Origin: Armatimonadota bacterium
GTDB lineage: Bacteria > Armatimonadota > Chthonomonadetes > Chthonomonadales > Chthonomonadaceae
NCBI GenBank assembly: GCA_028871815.1
Contig: JAGWMJ010000003.1
Coordinates: forward strand, 1-64,000
Reading direction: 5' to 3'
Length of the DNA stretch: 64,000 nt
The notes under the pieces were generated by a model. That model had not been told where the DNA came from, ran no database searches, and saw only the letters and a program-made list of their open reading frames with translations. Positions 24,885-35,294 of this stretch are shown piece by piece. Numbering within the stretch: position 1 is the stretch's first letter; the number at the start of each line of letters is the position of its first letter. Made by a program: the position numbers and the translations under genes.

Positions 24885-25987
24885 GGGCGAACCTTGTGCT
24901 GAGCGACGGCGCCGTCTTCCAGGGAGAGTCACTCGGGCGCCCGGGCACGGCGGTTGGTGAAGTAGTGTTCAACACCGGTATGACCGGGTATCAGGAGATC
25001 CTCACCGATCCCTCGTATGCCGGCCAGATCGTGAGCCTTACCTATCCGCTGATTGGCAACTACGGGGTCACTGAGGCCGACTTTGAGTCGAGGCGCGTTC
25101 AGGTATCCGGCTTTGTGGTACGGGAAGCGGCCGATGAGCCAAGCAACTGGCGCTCGGAAGGCAGCCTCCACGCATTCCTGAACGACCATGGAGTAGTTGG
25201 AATTCAGGGCATCGATACGCGGCAGTTGACGCGCCGCTTGCGGGCTCACGGTGTGATGATGGGCATGGTATCCACCGAGCATCAAGCGGAGACGGCAGTG
25301 GACATGGTCCGCTCAGCTCCGGGATATTCCGAAGAGGAATTGGTCTATCGCGTCTCGACACCGAACCCCTACACGTGGCGCGCCGGCGCCGACCGCCCTG
25401 ATGCGGCAACGTGCCCGCCGGATTCCGGGACGCAGCGTCGAATCGCACTGTTGGATTGTGGCGTCAAGTTCAACATACTGCGGTCACTCGCGGCGTTAGG
25501 GTGCCACGTGACCGTGTTTCCTGCCGGGACGTCAGCTGCCGAGATACTTCGCTCGTCGCCAGACGGAGTCGTACTCTCGCCGGGACCCGGCGACCCAGCA
25601 TCACTGGGCTCGTTGGTGAATGAGGTCCGCAAGCTGGCGGAGGCACGCCCGGTGATGGGCGTCTGCATGGGAAACCAGCTGCTGGGTAGTGCGTTTGGCA
25701 GCAAGACTTTCAAGCTTAAGTTTGGACACCGGGGCAGCAACCATCCCGTACGGGACCTCGTAACGGGTCGTGTGGCGATTACATCGCAAAACCACGGCTA
25801 CGCTCTCGACGCAGACGGTTTGACCGACGGAATGGAAGTGGGCCAGATTAACCTGAACGACGGTACCGTCGAGGGCCTTCGCCACCGCGAACTCCCGGTG
25901 TTCAGCATTCAGTACCATCCCGAGGCCTCGCCGGGTCCACATGACAGCGCGCACTACTTCAAAACATTTGTTGAGTCCCTTCATTAA
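24881..25987 (+). CDS. carA: carbamoyl-phosphate synthase small (glutaminase) subunit
   Basis: Supplies ammonia from glutamine to CarB. The 368-residue protein has the CarA N-domain (GRPGTAVGEVVFNTGMTGYQE, IQGIDTRQLTRRLR). The class I glutaminase triad follows: GVCMGNQLLG with nucleophile Cys, and QYHPEASPGPHDS with His and Glu. ATG 24881 overlaps the stop of the preceding amidohydrolase. Its partner carB is not adjacent: a signal peptidase and a glycosyltransferase gene lie between them. Confidence 0.97.
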   Translation: MRANLVLSDGAVFQGESLGRPGTAVGEVVFNTGMTGYQEILTDPSYAGQIVSLTYPLIGNYGVTEADFESRRVQVSGFVVREAADEPSNWRSEGSLHAFLNDHGVVGIQGIDTRQLTRRLRAHGVMMGMVSTEHQAETAVDMVRSAPGYSEEELVYRVSTPNPYTWRAGADRPDAATCPPDSGTQRRIALLDCGVKFNILRSLAALGCHVTVFPAGTSAAEILRSSPDGVVLSPGPGDPASLGSLVNEVRKLAEARPVMGVCMGNQLLGSAFGSKTFKLKFGHRGSNHPVRDLVTGRVAITSQNHGYALDADGLTDGMEVGQINLNDGTVEGLRHRELPVFSIQYHPEASPGPHDSAHYFKTFVESLH

Positions 25988-26003
25988 CAGTAAGGAGCTT
26001 TCA

Positions 26004-26036
26004 ATGCCCAAATGGAGTGGCCGATGGCAGAGATAG
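26004..26036 (+). CDS. possible 10-codon leader ORF overlapping lepB start
   Basis: AAGGAG (25992-25997) is followed after six bases by ATG 26004, which opens MPKWSGRWQR and stops at 26034-26036 in a different frame from lepB. This is the best-spaced start near lepB. It could be a translational coupler for lepB, or mark a local sequence error. I cannot tell from sequence alone. Confidence 0.3.
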   Translation: MPKWSGRWQR

Positions 26037-26728
26037 TCCGACTCGGCGCGGAAGAAGCGGCAGTTGAGGATGAAGAGAAGAGAGAGGCTGCCAGGGCTGA
26101 AGCTGCGGAACGCAAGGCGCGACGCCAACGCGGACAGCAGCGGCGGCTGATGTTCCTGCTGCCTTTGGTTACGGTGTTAGCTATTATCGCGTGGTGCTTT
26201 TCAACGCAGTTCATTCCCAGCCAGTCGATGGAGCCGTATTTGCAGCCTGGTGACCATATTGTCACGCTCAAATCGTGGCTGGCGTATCCGGACCATGCGG
26301 TGCCCAGCCGCGGCGATGTCGTAGTCTTCAACCTACCTGCGAAGCAGCAGCTACAGGACCCTAACGCGTGGGTTTCGGGCAGTCCTCCTCAAGCCGCGAT
26401 CCTGATAAAGCGCGTGGTCGGCCTGCCCGGCGAGACAATCGAGTTTCAGGGTAACGAAGTGCTGATCAACGGCAAGGCGCTTGTTGAGAACTACCGAACT
26501 ATCCCCGAAACCCGGCGAGTCGGCGGCGCCTACGGTACCGACGGGCCTTTTCGCATTCCGGCGCACCACATCTTCCTGATGGGTGACAATCGCCCGGATA
26601 GCGACGACAGCAGGTTCTGGGGCCCGCTGAACGTCAAGAACGTGATGGGTCGGTGTATGGGCGTTCTGTTTCACGAAAGCGCGAATGGATTCAACGAACG
26701 GCGATACCAAAAAACAACCGGTCAGTAG
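26012..26728 (+). CDS. lepB: signal peptidase I
   Basis: Removes signal peptides at the outer face of the inner membrane. The 238-residue protein has a charged cytosolic N-terminus (EEKREAARAEAAERKARRQ) and one membrane segment (LMFLLPLVTVLAIIAWCF). The catalytic Ser sits in IPSQSMEPYLQPGD, the Lys in ILIKRVVGLPGETIE, and GDNRPDSDDSRFWGP is box E. The start is uncertain: ATG 26012 lies 14 bases and ATG 26024 lies 26 bases from the only Shine-Dalgarno, which fits a small upstream frame at 26004 better. The gene's 3' end overlaps the next gene by 44 bases. Confidence 0.92.
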   Translation: MEWPMAEIVRLGAEEAAVEDEEKREAARAEAAERKARRQRGQQRRLMFLLPLVTVLAIIAWCFSTQFIPSQSMEPYLQPGDHIVTLKSWLAYPDHAVPSRGDVVVFNLPAKQQLQDPNAWVSGSPPQAAILIKRVVGLPGETIEFQGNEVLINGKALVENYRTIPETRRVGGAYGTDGPFRIPAHHIFLMGDNRPDSDDSRFWGPLNVKNVMGRCMGVLFHESANGFNERRYQKTTGQ

Positions 26729-28442
26729 GTCGCTAGCCACAGCCGCGTTATGCGCTGCCGGAGCAGCCGCCGTGCTTCTACGGCTGGTAGCGCTTCGCGC
26801 CGATTCGTACGCGCACCTCTCGTGGAGCGCCGCGCTTCTCACCGACGAGGGGTTCTACATCCACAACGCCCGCAACCTGGTTCTCTTCGGTCACGCAACG
26901 ACCGACCGCTTTAACAACGCGCTTTTGATGCCAACGCTCAATATTCTGCAGATAGCAGTTTTCCGGCTGTTCGGCGTCTCCGACGTTTCCGCTCGCATGA
27001 TTTCGGTGTTCTTTGGCCTGGTCTCCATCGCGCTAATCGTTGACGGCGCACGCCGTGTTTTAGGTTCGCGACCGGCCCTGTTCGCGGGGCTTCTGCTCGG
27101 CCTGGACCACGTGTATCTGCTCTACAACCGCATGGCACTGATGGATACGCCGGCTGCCTGCATGCTGGCCGCATCCTGGTGGTCACTCTGCCGAGGATTG
27201 GCCGTGGCTCCCTCGACCGTCCCAACACGTCGCCGGTTCTGGATGGCGCTGGGCGGCTGCTGCTTTGCTCTGGCCTTCACGTCGCGCGGACTGGTGCTGT
27301 TTGCCGCTCCGGCAGTGTTTGGGATTCCGCTTCTGCTGGATCGCCGCCGGAAGGTTGCCTGGCGGCATGGCGATGCGATACCGACAGCCGTCGGCGCCGC
27401 CCCGATCCTGCTCGGGTATCTCCTGTTCTGGTACCTGCCGAACCGCGCGGAAATGCAGCGCATTGATCACTACTACATGGTGCACCAGCTCCTTCCGAGG
27501 AGCCTCGCCCACCTATGGCACAACCTGGTGCACGCAATCGTCGGCGATCACCGCGGCATGTCGCCATACCTGTTCCGCCACTCGACAATCCCATTCGCGC
27601 TTTGCCTGGCCGCGCTGTTTTCGTGGCCGGCCTTGAGGGAGCGGTTGCGCCCGGCCGGCCGCACCGCTTTGGCGTCCGCTGCCGCGGCCATGCTTTGCGC
27701 ATGGCTGATGCTTGCCTTCATCAGTTACTCGCCAGACCGGTACTACATCCTTTTCTACCCGGCCATGATGGTGATCGCGGGCACTGCGCTGGCGGAGGCG
27801 CGGCATCTGACGGCCTGGGTTCTCGCGCATCGGCAACAGCGAACACTCTTCGGCGCGTTTTGTACTTTTCATCTGTTTGAGGCGTTCCTGCATCATGGTA
27901 ACCGGATAACCGACGCGGTTTTGTACAGCGCCGTCGCCGGAGTCGCCGCGCTCTGCTGGTTCGCTCCCGAAGTCGGCGCGCGCCTCGAAGCCGGCGCTCG
28001 TATCGTTCCGCCTGCCATGATCCTGGCGATATGGTTTGCCAGTAACGGATTGTGGCTCGGGGACTGGCTGACGCACATCACCTGGCACAGGCTTGCTGCC
28101 GACAACTGGTTGGCAAGACACTTGCCGGCGAACACCGTGCTGTACGGAGACGTGGCGCCCGGACTTTGCCTCAACAACGGTTTCAAAGTGGTGACTGTTC
28201 AGCCAGGGCTGTGCAACAGTCGTCGGCTGTTCCATCTGTACCCGAATGATCCGGCGGCCGTCCTGATCCTCGATGGCTCCTGGAAAGAGCTCTGGTGGCG
28301 CCGCCACCAACCGCAGGTTGTTTCCGACTCCAATAGAATTATGTTCTTCCCAAAAATCGTGCGATATCCGGTGGGCTTGTACAAAGGTCCGAACTATCCC
28401 GGCGCCTCCACACCGTTTGGCGCCGTGGGACACACCGGCTGA
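26685..28442 (+). CDS. polytopic glycosyltransferase (GT39/ArnT type)
   Basis: A 585-residue integral membrane protein with about ten or more hydrophobic segments. The first periplasmic loop carries [13 protein letters not shown], the acidic pair seen in GT39/GT83 lipid-linked sugar transferases such as PMT and ArnT. A soluble-looking C-terminal section follows from about residue 470. It would move a sugar from a polyprenyl carrier to a protein or lipid in the periplasm; donor and acceptor are unknown. ATG 26685 lies inside lepB, and its stop overlaps the carB start (TGATG). It is therefore coupled to the pyrimidine operon on both sides. Confidence 0.75.
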   Translation: MDSTNGDTKKQPVSRSLATAALCAAGAAAVLLRLVALRADSYAHLSWSAALLTDEGFYIHNARNLVLFGHATTDRFNNALLMPTLNILQIAVFRLFGVSDVSARMISVFFGLVSIALIVDGARRVLGSRPALFAGLLLGLDHVYLLYNRMALMDTPAACMLAASWWSLCRGLAVAPSTVPTRRRFWMALGGCCFALAFTSRGLVLFAAPAVFGIPLLLDRRRKVAWRHGDAIPTAVGAAPILLGYLLFWYLPNRAEMQRIDHYYMVHQLLPRSLAHLWHNLVHAIVGDHRGMSPYLFRHSTIPFALCLAALFSWPALRERLRPAGRTALASAAAAMLCAWLMLAFISYSPDRYYILFYPAMMVIAGTALAEARHLTAWVLAHRQQRTLFGAFCTFHLFEAFLHHGNRITDAVLYSAVAGVAALCWFAPEVGARLEAGARIVPPAMILAIWFASNGLWLGDWLTHITWHRLAADNWLARHLPANTVLYGDVAPGLCLNNGFKVVTVQPGLCNSRRLFHLYPNDPAAVLILDGSWKELWWRRHQPQVVSDSNRIMFFPKIVRYPVGLYKGPNYPGASTPFGAVGHTG

Positions 28443-31400
28443 TGCCCAGAAACGCCAACGTAACCAAGGTGATGGTTATCGGTTCCGGCCCGATCATTAT
28501 CGGCCAGGCCGCAGAGTTCGACTATGCCGGTACCCAGGCCTGCCGAGCGCTGCGCGAAGAGGGTGTCTCTGTGGTTCTGGTCAACTCCAACCCGGCCACC
28601 ATAATGACCGACCCGGAAGTAGCCGATCGCGTCTACATCGAGCCTCTCACAGTAGGCTTCGCTGACCGCATTCTGGCGGTGGAGAAGCCCGATGGACTGC
28701 TGCCCACGCTTGGCGGCCAAACCGGGCTGAACCTGGCCACCAGGTTGGCGGAGCAGGGCGTGCTTGAACGCCACGGCGTCCGACTATTGGGCACACCGCT
28801 CCGGTCAATCCACCAGGCCGAGGATCGCGATGAGTTCCGGGCGCTGATGCGGCGCATCGGCGAGCCGGTTCCCGAGTCGTGGATCATCACGGAGCTCGAC
28901 CAACTGGCAGAACCGGCGGATTCCGGAATCTGGCCGCTTATTGTACGGCCCGCATACACGTTGGGCGGCACGGGTGGGGGCATTGCGCACAACAGCGACG
29001 AGTTACGCCAGATTGCGATGCATGGCCTTGCACTTTCGATGCGCCACCAGGTGATGGTCGAGCGGTTCCTGGGCGGTTGGAAGGAGATTGAGTATGAGGT
29101 GATGCGTGACGCCAACGACACCGCCATCACCGTTTGCAATATGGAGAACTTCGATCCGATGGGGGTGCACACGGGTGACAGCATCGTGGTGGCGCCATCG
29201 CAAACTCTATCGGATCGTGAATACCAGATGCTCAGGACGGCGTCACTGAAGATTATCCGCGCGCTGGGTATCGAGGGTGGCTGCAACGTACAGTTGGCGC
29301 TGGATCCGACCTCGATGAACTACTGTGTCATCGAGGTGAACCCAAGGGTCTCGCGATCCTCAGCGCTCGCTTCAAAGGCTACCGGATATCCCATAGCCAG
29401 GGTGGCGGCCAAAATTGCGGTTGGGCTGCAGTTGGACGAGATCGAAAACGCCGTAACGCAGCGAACGCTTGCCTGCTTTGAGCCAGCGCTGGACTACTGC
29501 GTGGTAAAGATACCGCGGTGGCCATTCGACAAGTTCGTTCAGGCAGATAAGACCATCGGAACGCAAATGAAGGCCACTGGCGAAGTGATGGCGATCGACC
29601 GGTCATTTGAATCGGCGTTACTGAAGGCGTTGCGCTCTCTTGAAGTCGGTAACCCGGGTATGGCCAACGCCGCTGCCGCAGTGCTCAGTGAGGTTGGGCT
29701 GGAGGAGATGATCCGGGTTCCCAACTCTGAGCGGCTCTGGGCGATCTTCGAGGGCATGCGGCGTGGTATGTCGATTGGTGAGGTTCGCGAACTCTGCAAT
29801 GTGGATCGGTGGTTCCTGAAGAAACTTCAGAACATGGTCGAGATTGAGCTACGCCTGAAGCGGTATGGCTCCACGATCGCCTTGATGGCCGCAAGCCCAC
29901 ACTCGTCCGCTGCCGATCACCCACTGGCTGCGGAGCTGATTGGCAAAGCAAAGCAGACTGGGTTTGGCGATCGGGCCATCGCCGAGTATTCCGGCGCGAC
30001 AGAGGCAGGTGTTAGCGCCCTGGTCAAAGCGCTGGGTATCGGTCGCGCCTACAAGGTTGTGGATACGTGCGCTGCGGAGTTTGAAGCCGCCACGCCGTAC
30101 TTCTATTCCTGCTACGAGCACGAGAATGAAGCCTCGCAACGGGCAGCCGATTCGCGCGGCCGCATCGTAGTTCTCGGCAGTGGGCCGATTCGGATCGGAC
30201 AGGGTATCGAGTTCGACTACTGTTCGGTCCACTGCGTCAAGGCGCTGCAGCGTGCTGGCTATGGCGCAGTCATCATCAACAACAACCCGGAAACTGTATC
30301 CACCGACTTTGACATTTCCGACCGGCTCTACTTCGAACCACTGGCCGCCGAGGACGTGATTCACATTCTAGAGCGCGAGCAGCCGGAAGGCGTGATCGTA
30401 CAGTTTGGCGGGCAAACGGCGATCAATTTGGCCCAGGCTGTGTCGCACGCCGGGTACAAGCTGCTCGGGAGCTCACTGGATGCGATCAAGCTGGCAGAGG
30501 ATCGCGACTTGTTCGACATGGTGCTGCGCGAGTTGGCGATCGCCAAACCGCCGGGTCGAGCCGTGACATCGGCGCCCGACGCACTGGCCGCAGCTGAGGA
30601 GATTGGCTACCCGGTGGTGGTGCGACCGTCGTGGGTGCTTGGCGGCCGCGCAATGGAGATTGTCTACAGCCTCGAGGAGTTGCGCGCTTATATTGAATAC
30701 GTTGTGGCGGTTTCGCCGACGGCGCCGATCCTGATTGACCGGTATATCCTGGGCCGCGAGGTCGAGGTCGACGTGATCTGTGACGGTGCGCAGTGCCTGA
30801 TTCCCGGCATTATGGAGCATATCGAGAGGGCAGGCGTACACTCCGGCGATAGCATGGCAGTCTATCCCCCGCAGTCGCTCGGAGCAGAGATTTGCGACGA
30901 AGTCGTTGCGATCTCCACGCGGCTCGCGGTCCGCCTGGGCGTAGTGGGATTGATGAACATACAGTTTGTCGTCGACCCCACAACGGGGCGCGCGCTGGTA
31001 CTGGAGGTGAACCCGCGCGCATCACGGACGGTGCCATTTCTGAGCAAGGTTACCGGCATCCCAATGGTGGATATCGCGGTGCGGGCGCTGCTGGGCGAAA
31101 GCCTGGCACAGCAGGGGTTAGCGCCGGGTTTACATCCGGCGGGCAGCAAGGTAGCTGTAAAAGCGCCGGTATTCTCGTTTGCCAAGCTTACAGCCGTAGA
31201 TGTATCACTGGGCCCGGAGATGAAAAGCACCGGCGAGATCATGGGAATTGACCGGGACTACCCACATGCGTTGTATAAGGCTATGGTGGCATCAGGAATT
31301 GACGTTCCGGCAGCCGGACGCCTTGTTATTACTGTGGCTGACCAGGATAAGCAAGAAGTGGTGGAGATCGCGCGCGGCTTCGTAAGGCTTGGGTTTACAA

Positions 31401-31711
31401 TCATCGCGACGGAAGGCACACTCAAACATCTGGCGCACCATGGCATTGCGGCGGAGTCCGTTTCAAAGCTGCATGAGGATGACGACAACATCGTCACCCG
31501 GATACGGAGCGGCTCGGTGGATCTTCTTATCAACACTCTGACCAATGACCGCGTCATCGAACGCGAGGGTACGCGAATCCGTCGTGCTTCGGTAGAATAC
31601 GGTGTGCCATGCCTTACCAGCCTGGACACTGCCCGTGCGCTGCTGTTGGCGCTTGAGCATGGATCGCAGCGCGGCAGCGCCACAGTGGCGGCAGTAACCG
31701 AATACCTGTAG
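28442..31711 (+). CDS. carB: carbamoyl-phosphate synthase large subunit
   Basis: Makes carbamoyl phosphate from bicarbonate, ammonia and two ATP. The 1089-residue protein has two ATP-grasp halves. The first begins [21 protein letters not shown], and the second begins at about residue 573 with [18 protein letters not shown]. It also has [16 protein letters not shown] and [17 protein letters not shown]. The C-terminus (from about residue 960) is the MGS-like regulatory domain ([24 protein letters not shown]). ATG 28442 shares a base with the preceding stop. It is slightly longer than the usual 1070 residues. Confidence 0.97.
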   Translation: MPRNANVTKVMVIGSGPIIIGQAAEFDYAGTQACRALREEGVSVVLVNSNPATIMTDPEVADRVYIEPLTVGFADRILAVEKPDGLLPTLGGQTGLNLATRLAEQGVLERHGVRLLGTPLRSIHQAEDRDEFRALMRRIGEPVPESWIITELDQLAEPADSGIWPLIVRPAYTLGGTGGGIAHNSDELRQIAMHGLALSMRHQVMVERFLGGWKEIEYEVMRDANDTAITVCNMENFDPMGVHTGDSIVVAPSQTLSDREYQMLRTASLKIIRALGIEGGCNVQLALDPTSMNYCVIEVNPRVSRSSALASKATGYPIARVAAKIAVGLQLDEIENAVTQRTLACFEPALDYCVVKIPRWPFDKFVQADKTIGTQMKATGEVMAIDRSFESALLKALRSLEVGNPGMANAAAAVLSEVGLEEMIRVPNSERLWAIFEGMRRGMSIGEVRELCNVDRWFLKKLQNMVEIELRLKRYGSTIALMAASPHSSAADHPLAAELIGKAKQTGFGDRAIAEYSGATEAGVSALVKALGIGRAYKVVDTCAAEFEAATPYFYSCYEHENEASQRAADSRGRIVVLGSGPIRIGQGIEFDYCSVHCVKALQRAGYGAVIINNNPETVSTDFDISDRLYFEPLAAEDVIHILEREQPEGVIVQFGGQTAINLAQAVSHAGYKLLGSSLDAIKLAEDRDLFDMVLRELAIAKPPGRAVTSAPDALAAAEEIGYPVVVRPSWVLGGRAMEIVYSLEELRAYIEYVVAVSPTAPILIDRYILGREVEVDVICDGAQCLIPGIMEHIERAGVHSGDSMAVYPPQSLGAEICDEVVAISTRLAVRLGVVGLMNIQFVVDPTTGRALVLEVNPRASRTVPFLSKVTGIPMVDIAVRALLGESLAQQGLAPGLHPAGSKVAVKAPVFSFAKLTAVDVSLGPEMKSTGEIMGIDRDYPHALYKAMVASGIDVPAAGRLVITVADQDKQEVVEIARGFVRLGFTIIATEGTLKHLAHHGIAAESVSKLHEDDDNIVTRIRSGSVDLLINTLTNDRVIEREGTRIRRASVEYGVPCLTSLDTARALLLALEHGSQRGSATVAAVTEYL

Positions 31712-31720
31712 GGAAACGCA

Positions 31721-32884
31721 ATGAGACTCTCTCGAAATCGTGACTTCCTGCGCGGCCTTTGTCTGGCGCTATTGTCCCTGGTCCTGACACCGCATTCGGC
31801 TAAGGCGACGCCGGAGTATGCCCGTCGAGAGGGGAAAGCGTGCAACTATTGCCACATCAGCGGCAGTCCGGGTTTTACCGACCCAACCACCGGCGTGCGA
31901 CAGAGCACCGTACTGAACCTGGCCGGGCGGTATTACGCTGCGCACAATCACAGCTTTGCGGGATTCTACGCACCGCCGCCACCAGCTGTGCCGATGAAGC
32001 CGCTGTTTAAGTTTGTGTGGCAGCTGCCACTGGCGGATGCACCGCACCGCGCGGCCGTAGCGGATCTGGCCGGCGACGGCCGGCCGGAGCTCATCACGCT
32101 GGGTCCCTCCGCCAAGGCGGGAACGGCGTCGCTTCTGGTACGAGCCTTTGACAAGAGTGGACTGAAAACCGAGTACTCGACGACATTCGACGGCTCACCC
32201 GACGATCTGGCTGTGGGTCGGTTTGCGGGCAAAAGTGAACCGCCGGTAATCGCCACGGATGCCGGCGCATGGTTTTGGAACGGAAGCGGCTACGAGGAGC
32301 GCGCAGCACCGAAGCCGGTTCAGGTACTCGGAGCCGTATGGCTGAAAGATGGGGACGAGCGGCTGCTTATCGCCGACTCGCCGTCACAGGTGCAGGCGTT
32401 TCAAGTGGAACTATCCAAACAGGCTACGTCCTGGCTCACCAACCCCGTACCGGCGCCGTCCAGCGGGCAGGTGCAGCAGGCTCTCATGCACGCCACTCCA
32501 ACCTTTCTCGACAAGATGGGTATGCCGCAACTACTGGCCCTTGGCGGTATGGTGGGCCTCTGGGCGATGCGATCGGACGTTCCGCTTGCGCTCTATTACA
32601 TACAGGTCAACCAGGATTTCGACACCAAGCCGAATGCTGCGAATCACGGCAAGCCGACTTTCGTCTTGAAGAGCCGCACCAGTAACGTCGTATTCCGCGA
32701 CCCCAGTGCGGCCATGGGTCCGGAGTTATGGGCTTCTCCCACATTTAGTGGAACGATCCTCGACGTCTGCACTCAGGATCCACGCTCCGGCGAATCCGGG
32801 CTTCTGGTTCTCACCGATCATCCGCCGACCGGCACAGGGGGCGGTCTCTACTTCTTCGGATCAGCCGTTCCGCCGGCGAAATAA
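31721..32884 (+). CDS. secreted single-haem-motif protein with FG-GAP-like repeats
   Basis: A 387-residue protein with a signal peptide (about residues 1-29, cleavage near SAKA-TPE). A single c-type haem motif follows, CNYCH (Cys41, Cys44, His45), inside ARREGKACNYCHISGS. A short GRYYAAHNHSFAGF segment supplies candidate axial His or Met ligands. From about residue 85 there is beta-propeller-like sequence (AAVADLAGDGRPELITLG, DDLAVGRFAGKSEPPVIAT) typical of FG-GAP/VCBS repeats. It probably sits in the periplasm or on the surface and may transfer electrons. It starts 10 bases after carB. I do not know its role. Confidence 0.7.
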   Translation: MRLSRNRDFLRGLCLALLSLVLTPHSAKATPEYARREGKACNYCHISGSPGFTDPTTGVRQSTVLNLAGRYYAAHNHSFAGFYAPPPPAVPMKPLFKFVWQLPLADAPHRAAVADLAGDGRPELITLGPSAKAGTASLLVRAFDKSGLKTEYSTTFDGSPDDLAVGRFAGKSEPPVIATDAGAWFWNGSGYEERAAPKPVQVLGAVWLKDGDERLLIADSPSQVQAFQVELSKQATSWLTNPVPAPSSGQVQQALMHATPTFLDKMGMPQLLALGGMVGLWAMRSDVPLALYYIQVNQDFDTKPNAANHGKPTFVLKSRTSNVVFRDPSAAMGPELWASPTFSGTILDVCTQDPRSGESGLLVLTDHPPTGTGGGLYFFGSAVPPAK

Positions 32885-33001
32885 GGATAGGAACGATGCA
32901 CGGCGCAGGCTCGTCTTGCACTTGATTGATAGCACGATTACGTCTGGAGCACGGCCCATTCCGCGCAATGACGCTCGTGCAGGTGCCTGCCTGCCCCTGT
33001 A

Positions 33002-35263
33002 ATGGACCCCATATACACCGATAAGCTGCTGCCACGGGTGGTCGGATCCTGCTGGCGCTCACGCTGGAAATGCCTACTTAGCCTCGTGCTTTGTCTGGGC
33101 GTGGCTGCGTTGATTACCGCGAACACTCCCGTGCGCTGGCGCGCTGAAGCCGAATTGTTAGCAATGCGCCGCCCACAAAACGGCGCCGTTTCGACTGGGC
33201 CGGTAAGCACGCCGCAATCGATTTCTACACCGCAAACGGACGCAGCGCTGATTGCAAGCGCTGGAATGGGGCGTCGGACGCTGGACTACATCAAAAACGG
33301 CGCATCGCAAGGTGGCCCGCCGTTTGCCGCCTATGGCCCGCAGTCGGAAGAGATGTTCCTGGCACGCTTTACGTCCGATATTCATGTCCGGCGGCACGCC
33401 GACAGCGACCTCGTTGCGGTGTCGTGGGATGCCGATACGCCGCATCACGCCGTTATGGTTGCCAACGCGGTTTGCCGCGCCTTTGTACTATGGAGCAACC
33501 AGATTGCCGGTAAGGGCGTGCAGGAAGTTGCCGACAGCCTGAATCTCCGGGCGCAGCGTGCGCGTCAACAGATGGAGGATGCCAACAACCGGCTGGCCGA
33601 GTTCCGCAAATCGCAGCACATCATCGACCTGACGGCGCAGCAGCAGCAAGCGGTTACCGAGTATGGCGCGCGCGACAGTGCGGTTGCTCAGGCGAAGCAG
33701 GCGCTTATCGGCGAACAAGCGCACCTCAAAGCCGTTGCCGGGCAGCTGAAGAACGTTGATGCCGCCATACGCAACGGCACCGGTGTTCGCGACGACTCCC
33801 TCGTTCAGCAACTGCAGGTCCAGCTCAATCAGGCGGAGGCGGAGCGGTCCGCAGCCGCGCAAAAGTTCACACCGGCCTATCCCGGCATCCTGCCGAACAT
33901 GGATGCGAGGATTGCGGATCTCAAGAGCCGCATCAACGATGCGGTACGTAGCACGCTGAACAACAAGATGCCCTCGCTGCAGTCACAGGCTTCGCTGGTA
34001 AACGACTACGAGTCGAGCCAGGTGCAGTGCCAGTTTTTGGCCGCGAACCTGGCAACGGCGGTGGCGCAGCGAACCTCCTATTCCCGGCAGATCGCCTCGC
34101 TGCCGCAGACCACCGTACGGGAGATGGCGCTGGAGCATGATGCCGCAATGGACAGCGCGGTTTACATGGGCCTTGAAACGTCGCTGAACAACACCAGAAT
34201 TCAGGGAGGGCTTTCCAGCGGGGCGGTGCAGATCGCTTCCTCTGCTCAGGCCGGCTCAGCGCCGGTACAGCCCGATTGGCCTCGTAACATGACGGCCGGC
34301 GCGCTCGCCGGCATCCTGCTCTCGCTGATGACGGTAGGCGTCGCCGGGCAGTACGACCGGCGCATAAGAAGCCTTGAGGCCGCGCGGCGACTGGTTTCTG
34401 GACCCGTTATTGGTGCGATGCCGGCGCTGCCATCCCCACTCAACCTGCTCGCAAGCCGCGCAACATCGGCCGCAATAACGACGGAGGCGTTTACGCTTGC
34501 GCGCGCGAACCTGGCTCTGGCTGCGCCCGAAATGGCGGGAACCTCGCCGGGCATTCAGCAGGTAATTCTTATTACGAGCGCGCTGCCCCGAGAGGGCAAA
34601 TCGGTGGCAGCGGCTGAATTGGCGCGATCGTATGCCCGGGCCGGCAACAGGACCCTGCTTGTGGATGCCGACATGCGATGCCCGGTTCAGGCGGTGCGAT
34701 TTGGCGTGACACCTGGCCAGGGTTTGGCGGAGGCACTGATCGGCAAAGCCGATCTGGATAGAGTGATCCTGCCGACAAACGTGCATGGCCTCAGTCTCCT
34801 TCAGGCGGGTATCCCCGCGTGCAACCCCGCTGAAATGATCGCGCAGCTGCCGCTGACGCAGGTATTCACACGGCTGCGCGATCGTGCCGACAAGATTGTA
34901 GTGGATACACCAGCATGCGCTACGGTTGCCGACGCGCTCATGCTGGCTCCGTATGCCGACTGTGTGGTCCAGGTGATTGGAGTCGGTGAGGTTGAGCCGG
35001 AGTTCGTGCGGGATGCATCTGCGGCTTTGAGGGCCGCGGCCGGCAACCGCCTGTGCTTCATGATGAATCGCGTCCCGCGTGACCACGCGCAGAAGGACCG
35101 GGCGCGCTACGCATGGCGCCGTCCGGGAGACGCCACGGAGGTTTCGGTGCTGGCTGCCGGCGCCCCACGTCCGCGTTTGCCATCCGCAGATGGCGCAGAC
35201 TTGAACACGTCCGGCTACTCCCGGATGGACGAGCGCAGCCACGATGAAGAGCTAGGCGATTGA
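33002..35263 (+). CDS. Wzc-like polysaccharide co-polymerase and tyrosine autokinase
   Basis: A 753-residue inner-membrane protein that controls polysaccharide chain length and export. A Wzz-type region spans about 10-440, with one transmembrane segment near residues 22-40 and another near 430-450. A long coiled-coil periplasmic stretch lies between (ARQQMEDANNRLAEFRKSQ). The cytosolic BY-kinase domain (about 515-700) has Walker A SALPREGKS, Walker A' LLVDADMRCPV and Walker B IVVDTPA. The C-terminal tail has only two tyrosines (ARYAWRR, SGYSRMD), fewer than in E. coli Wzc. The Wza-like gene follows 31 bases later. Confidence 0.88.
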   Translation: MDPIYTDKLLPRVVGSCWRSRWKCLLSLVLCLGVAALITANTPVRWRAEAELLAMRRPQNGAVSTGPVSTPQSISTPQTDAALIASAGMGRRTLDYIKNGASQGGPPFAAYGPQSEEMFLARFTSDIHVRRHADSDLVAVSWDADTPHHAVMVANAVCRAFVLWSNQIAGKGVQEVADSLNLRAQRARQQMEDANNRLAEFRKSQHIIDLTAQQQQAVTEYGARDSAVAQAKQALIGEQAHLKAVAGQLKNVDAAIRNGTGVRDDSLVQQLQVQLNQAEAERSAAAQKFTPAYPGILPNMDARIADLKSRINDAVRSTLNNKMPSLQSQASLVNDYESSQVQCQFLAANLATAVAQRTSYSRQIASLPQTTVREMALEHDAAMDSAVYMGLETSLNNTRIQGGLSSGAVQIASSAQAGSAPVQPDWPRNMTAGALAGILLSLMTVGVAGQYDRRIRSLEAARRLVSGPVIGAMPALPSPLNLLASRATSAAITTEAFTLARANLALAAPEMAGTSPGIQQVILITSALPREGKSVAAAELARSYARAGNRTLLVDADMRCPVQAVRFGVTPGQGLAEALIGKADLDRVILPTNVHGLSLLQAGIPACNPAEMIAQLPLTQVFTRLRDRADKIVVDTPACATVADALMLAPYADCVVQVIGVGEVEPEFVRDASAALRAAAGNRLCFMMNRVPRDHAQKDRARYAWRRPGDATEVSVLAAGAPRPRLPSADGADLNTSGYSRMDERSHDEELGD

Positions 35264-35294
35264 CGTGTTGTCGACCGAAGGGATTACAACGGAA

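Noticed and set aside
25660-25690. CarA active site with Asn after Cys-x-Gly (GVCMGNQ)
   Set aside because: Asn at this position is common in CarA of other phyla; the nucleophile Cys and the His/Glu pair are intact.
33002-33121. Promoter TTGCAC at 32916 for the Wzc-like gene
   Set aside because: The -10 position 17 bases on reads TACGTC, too weak to call.
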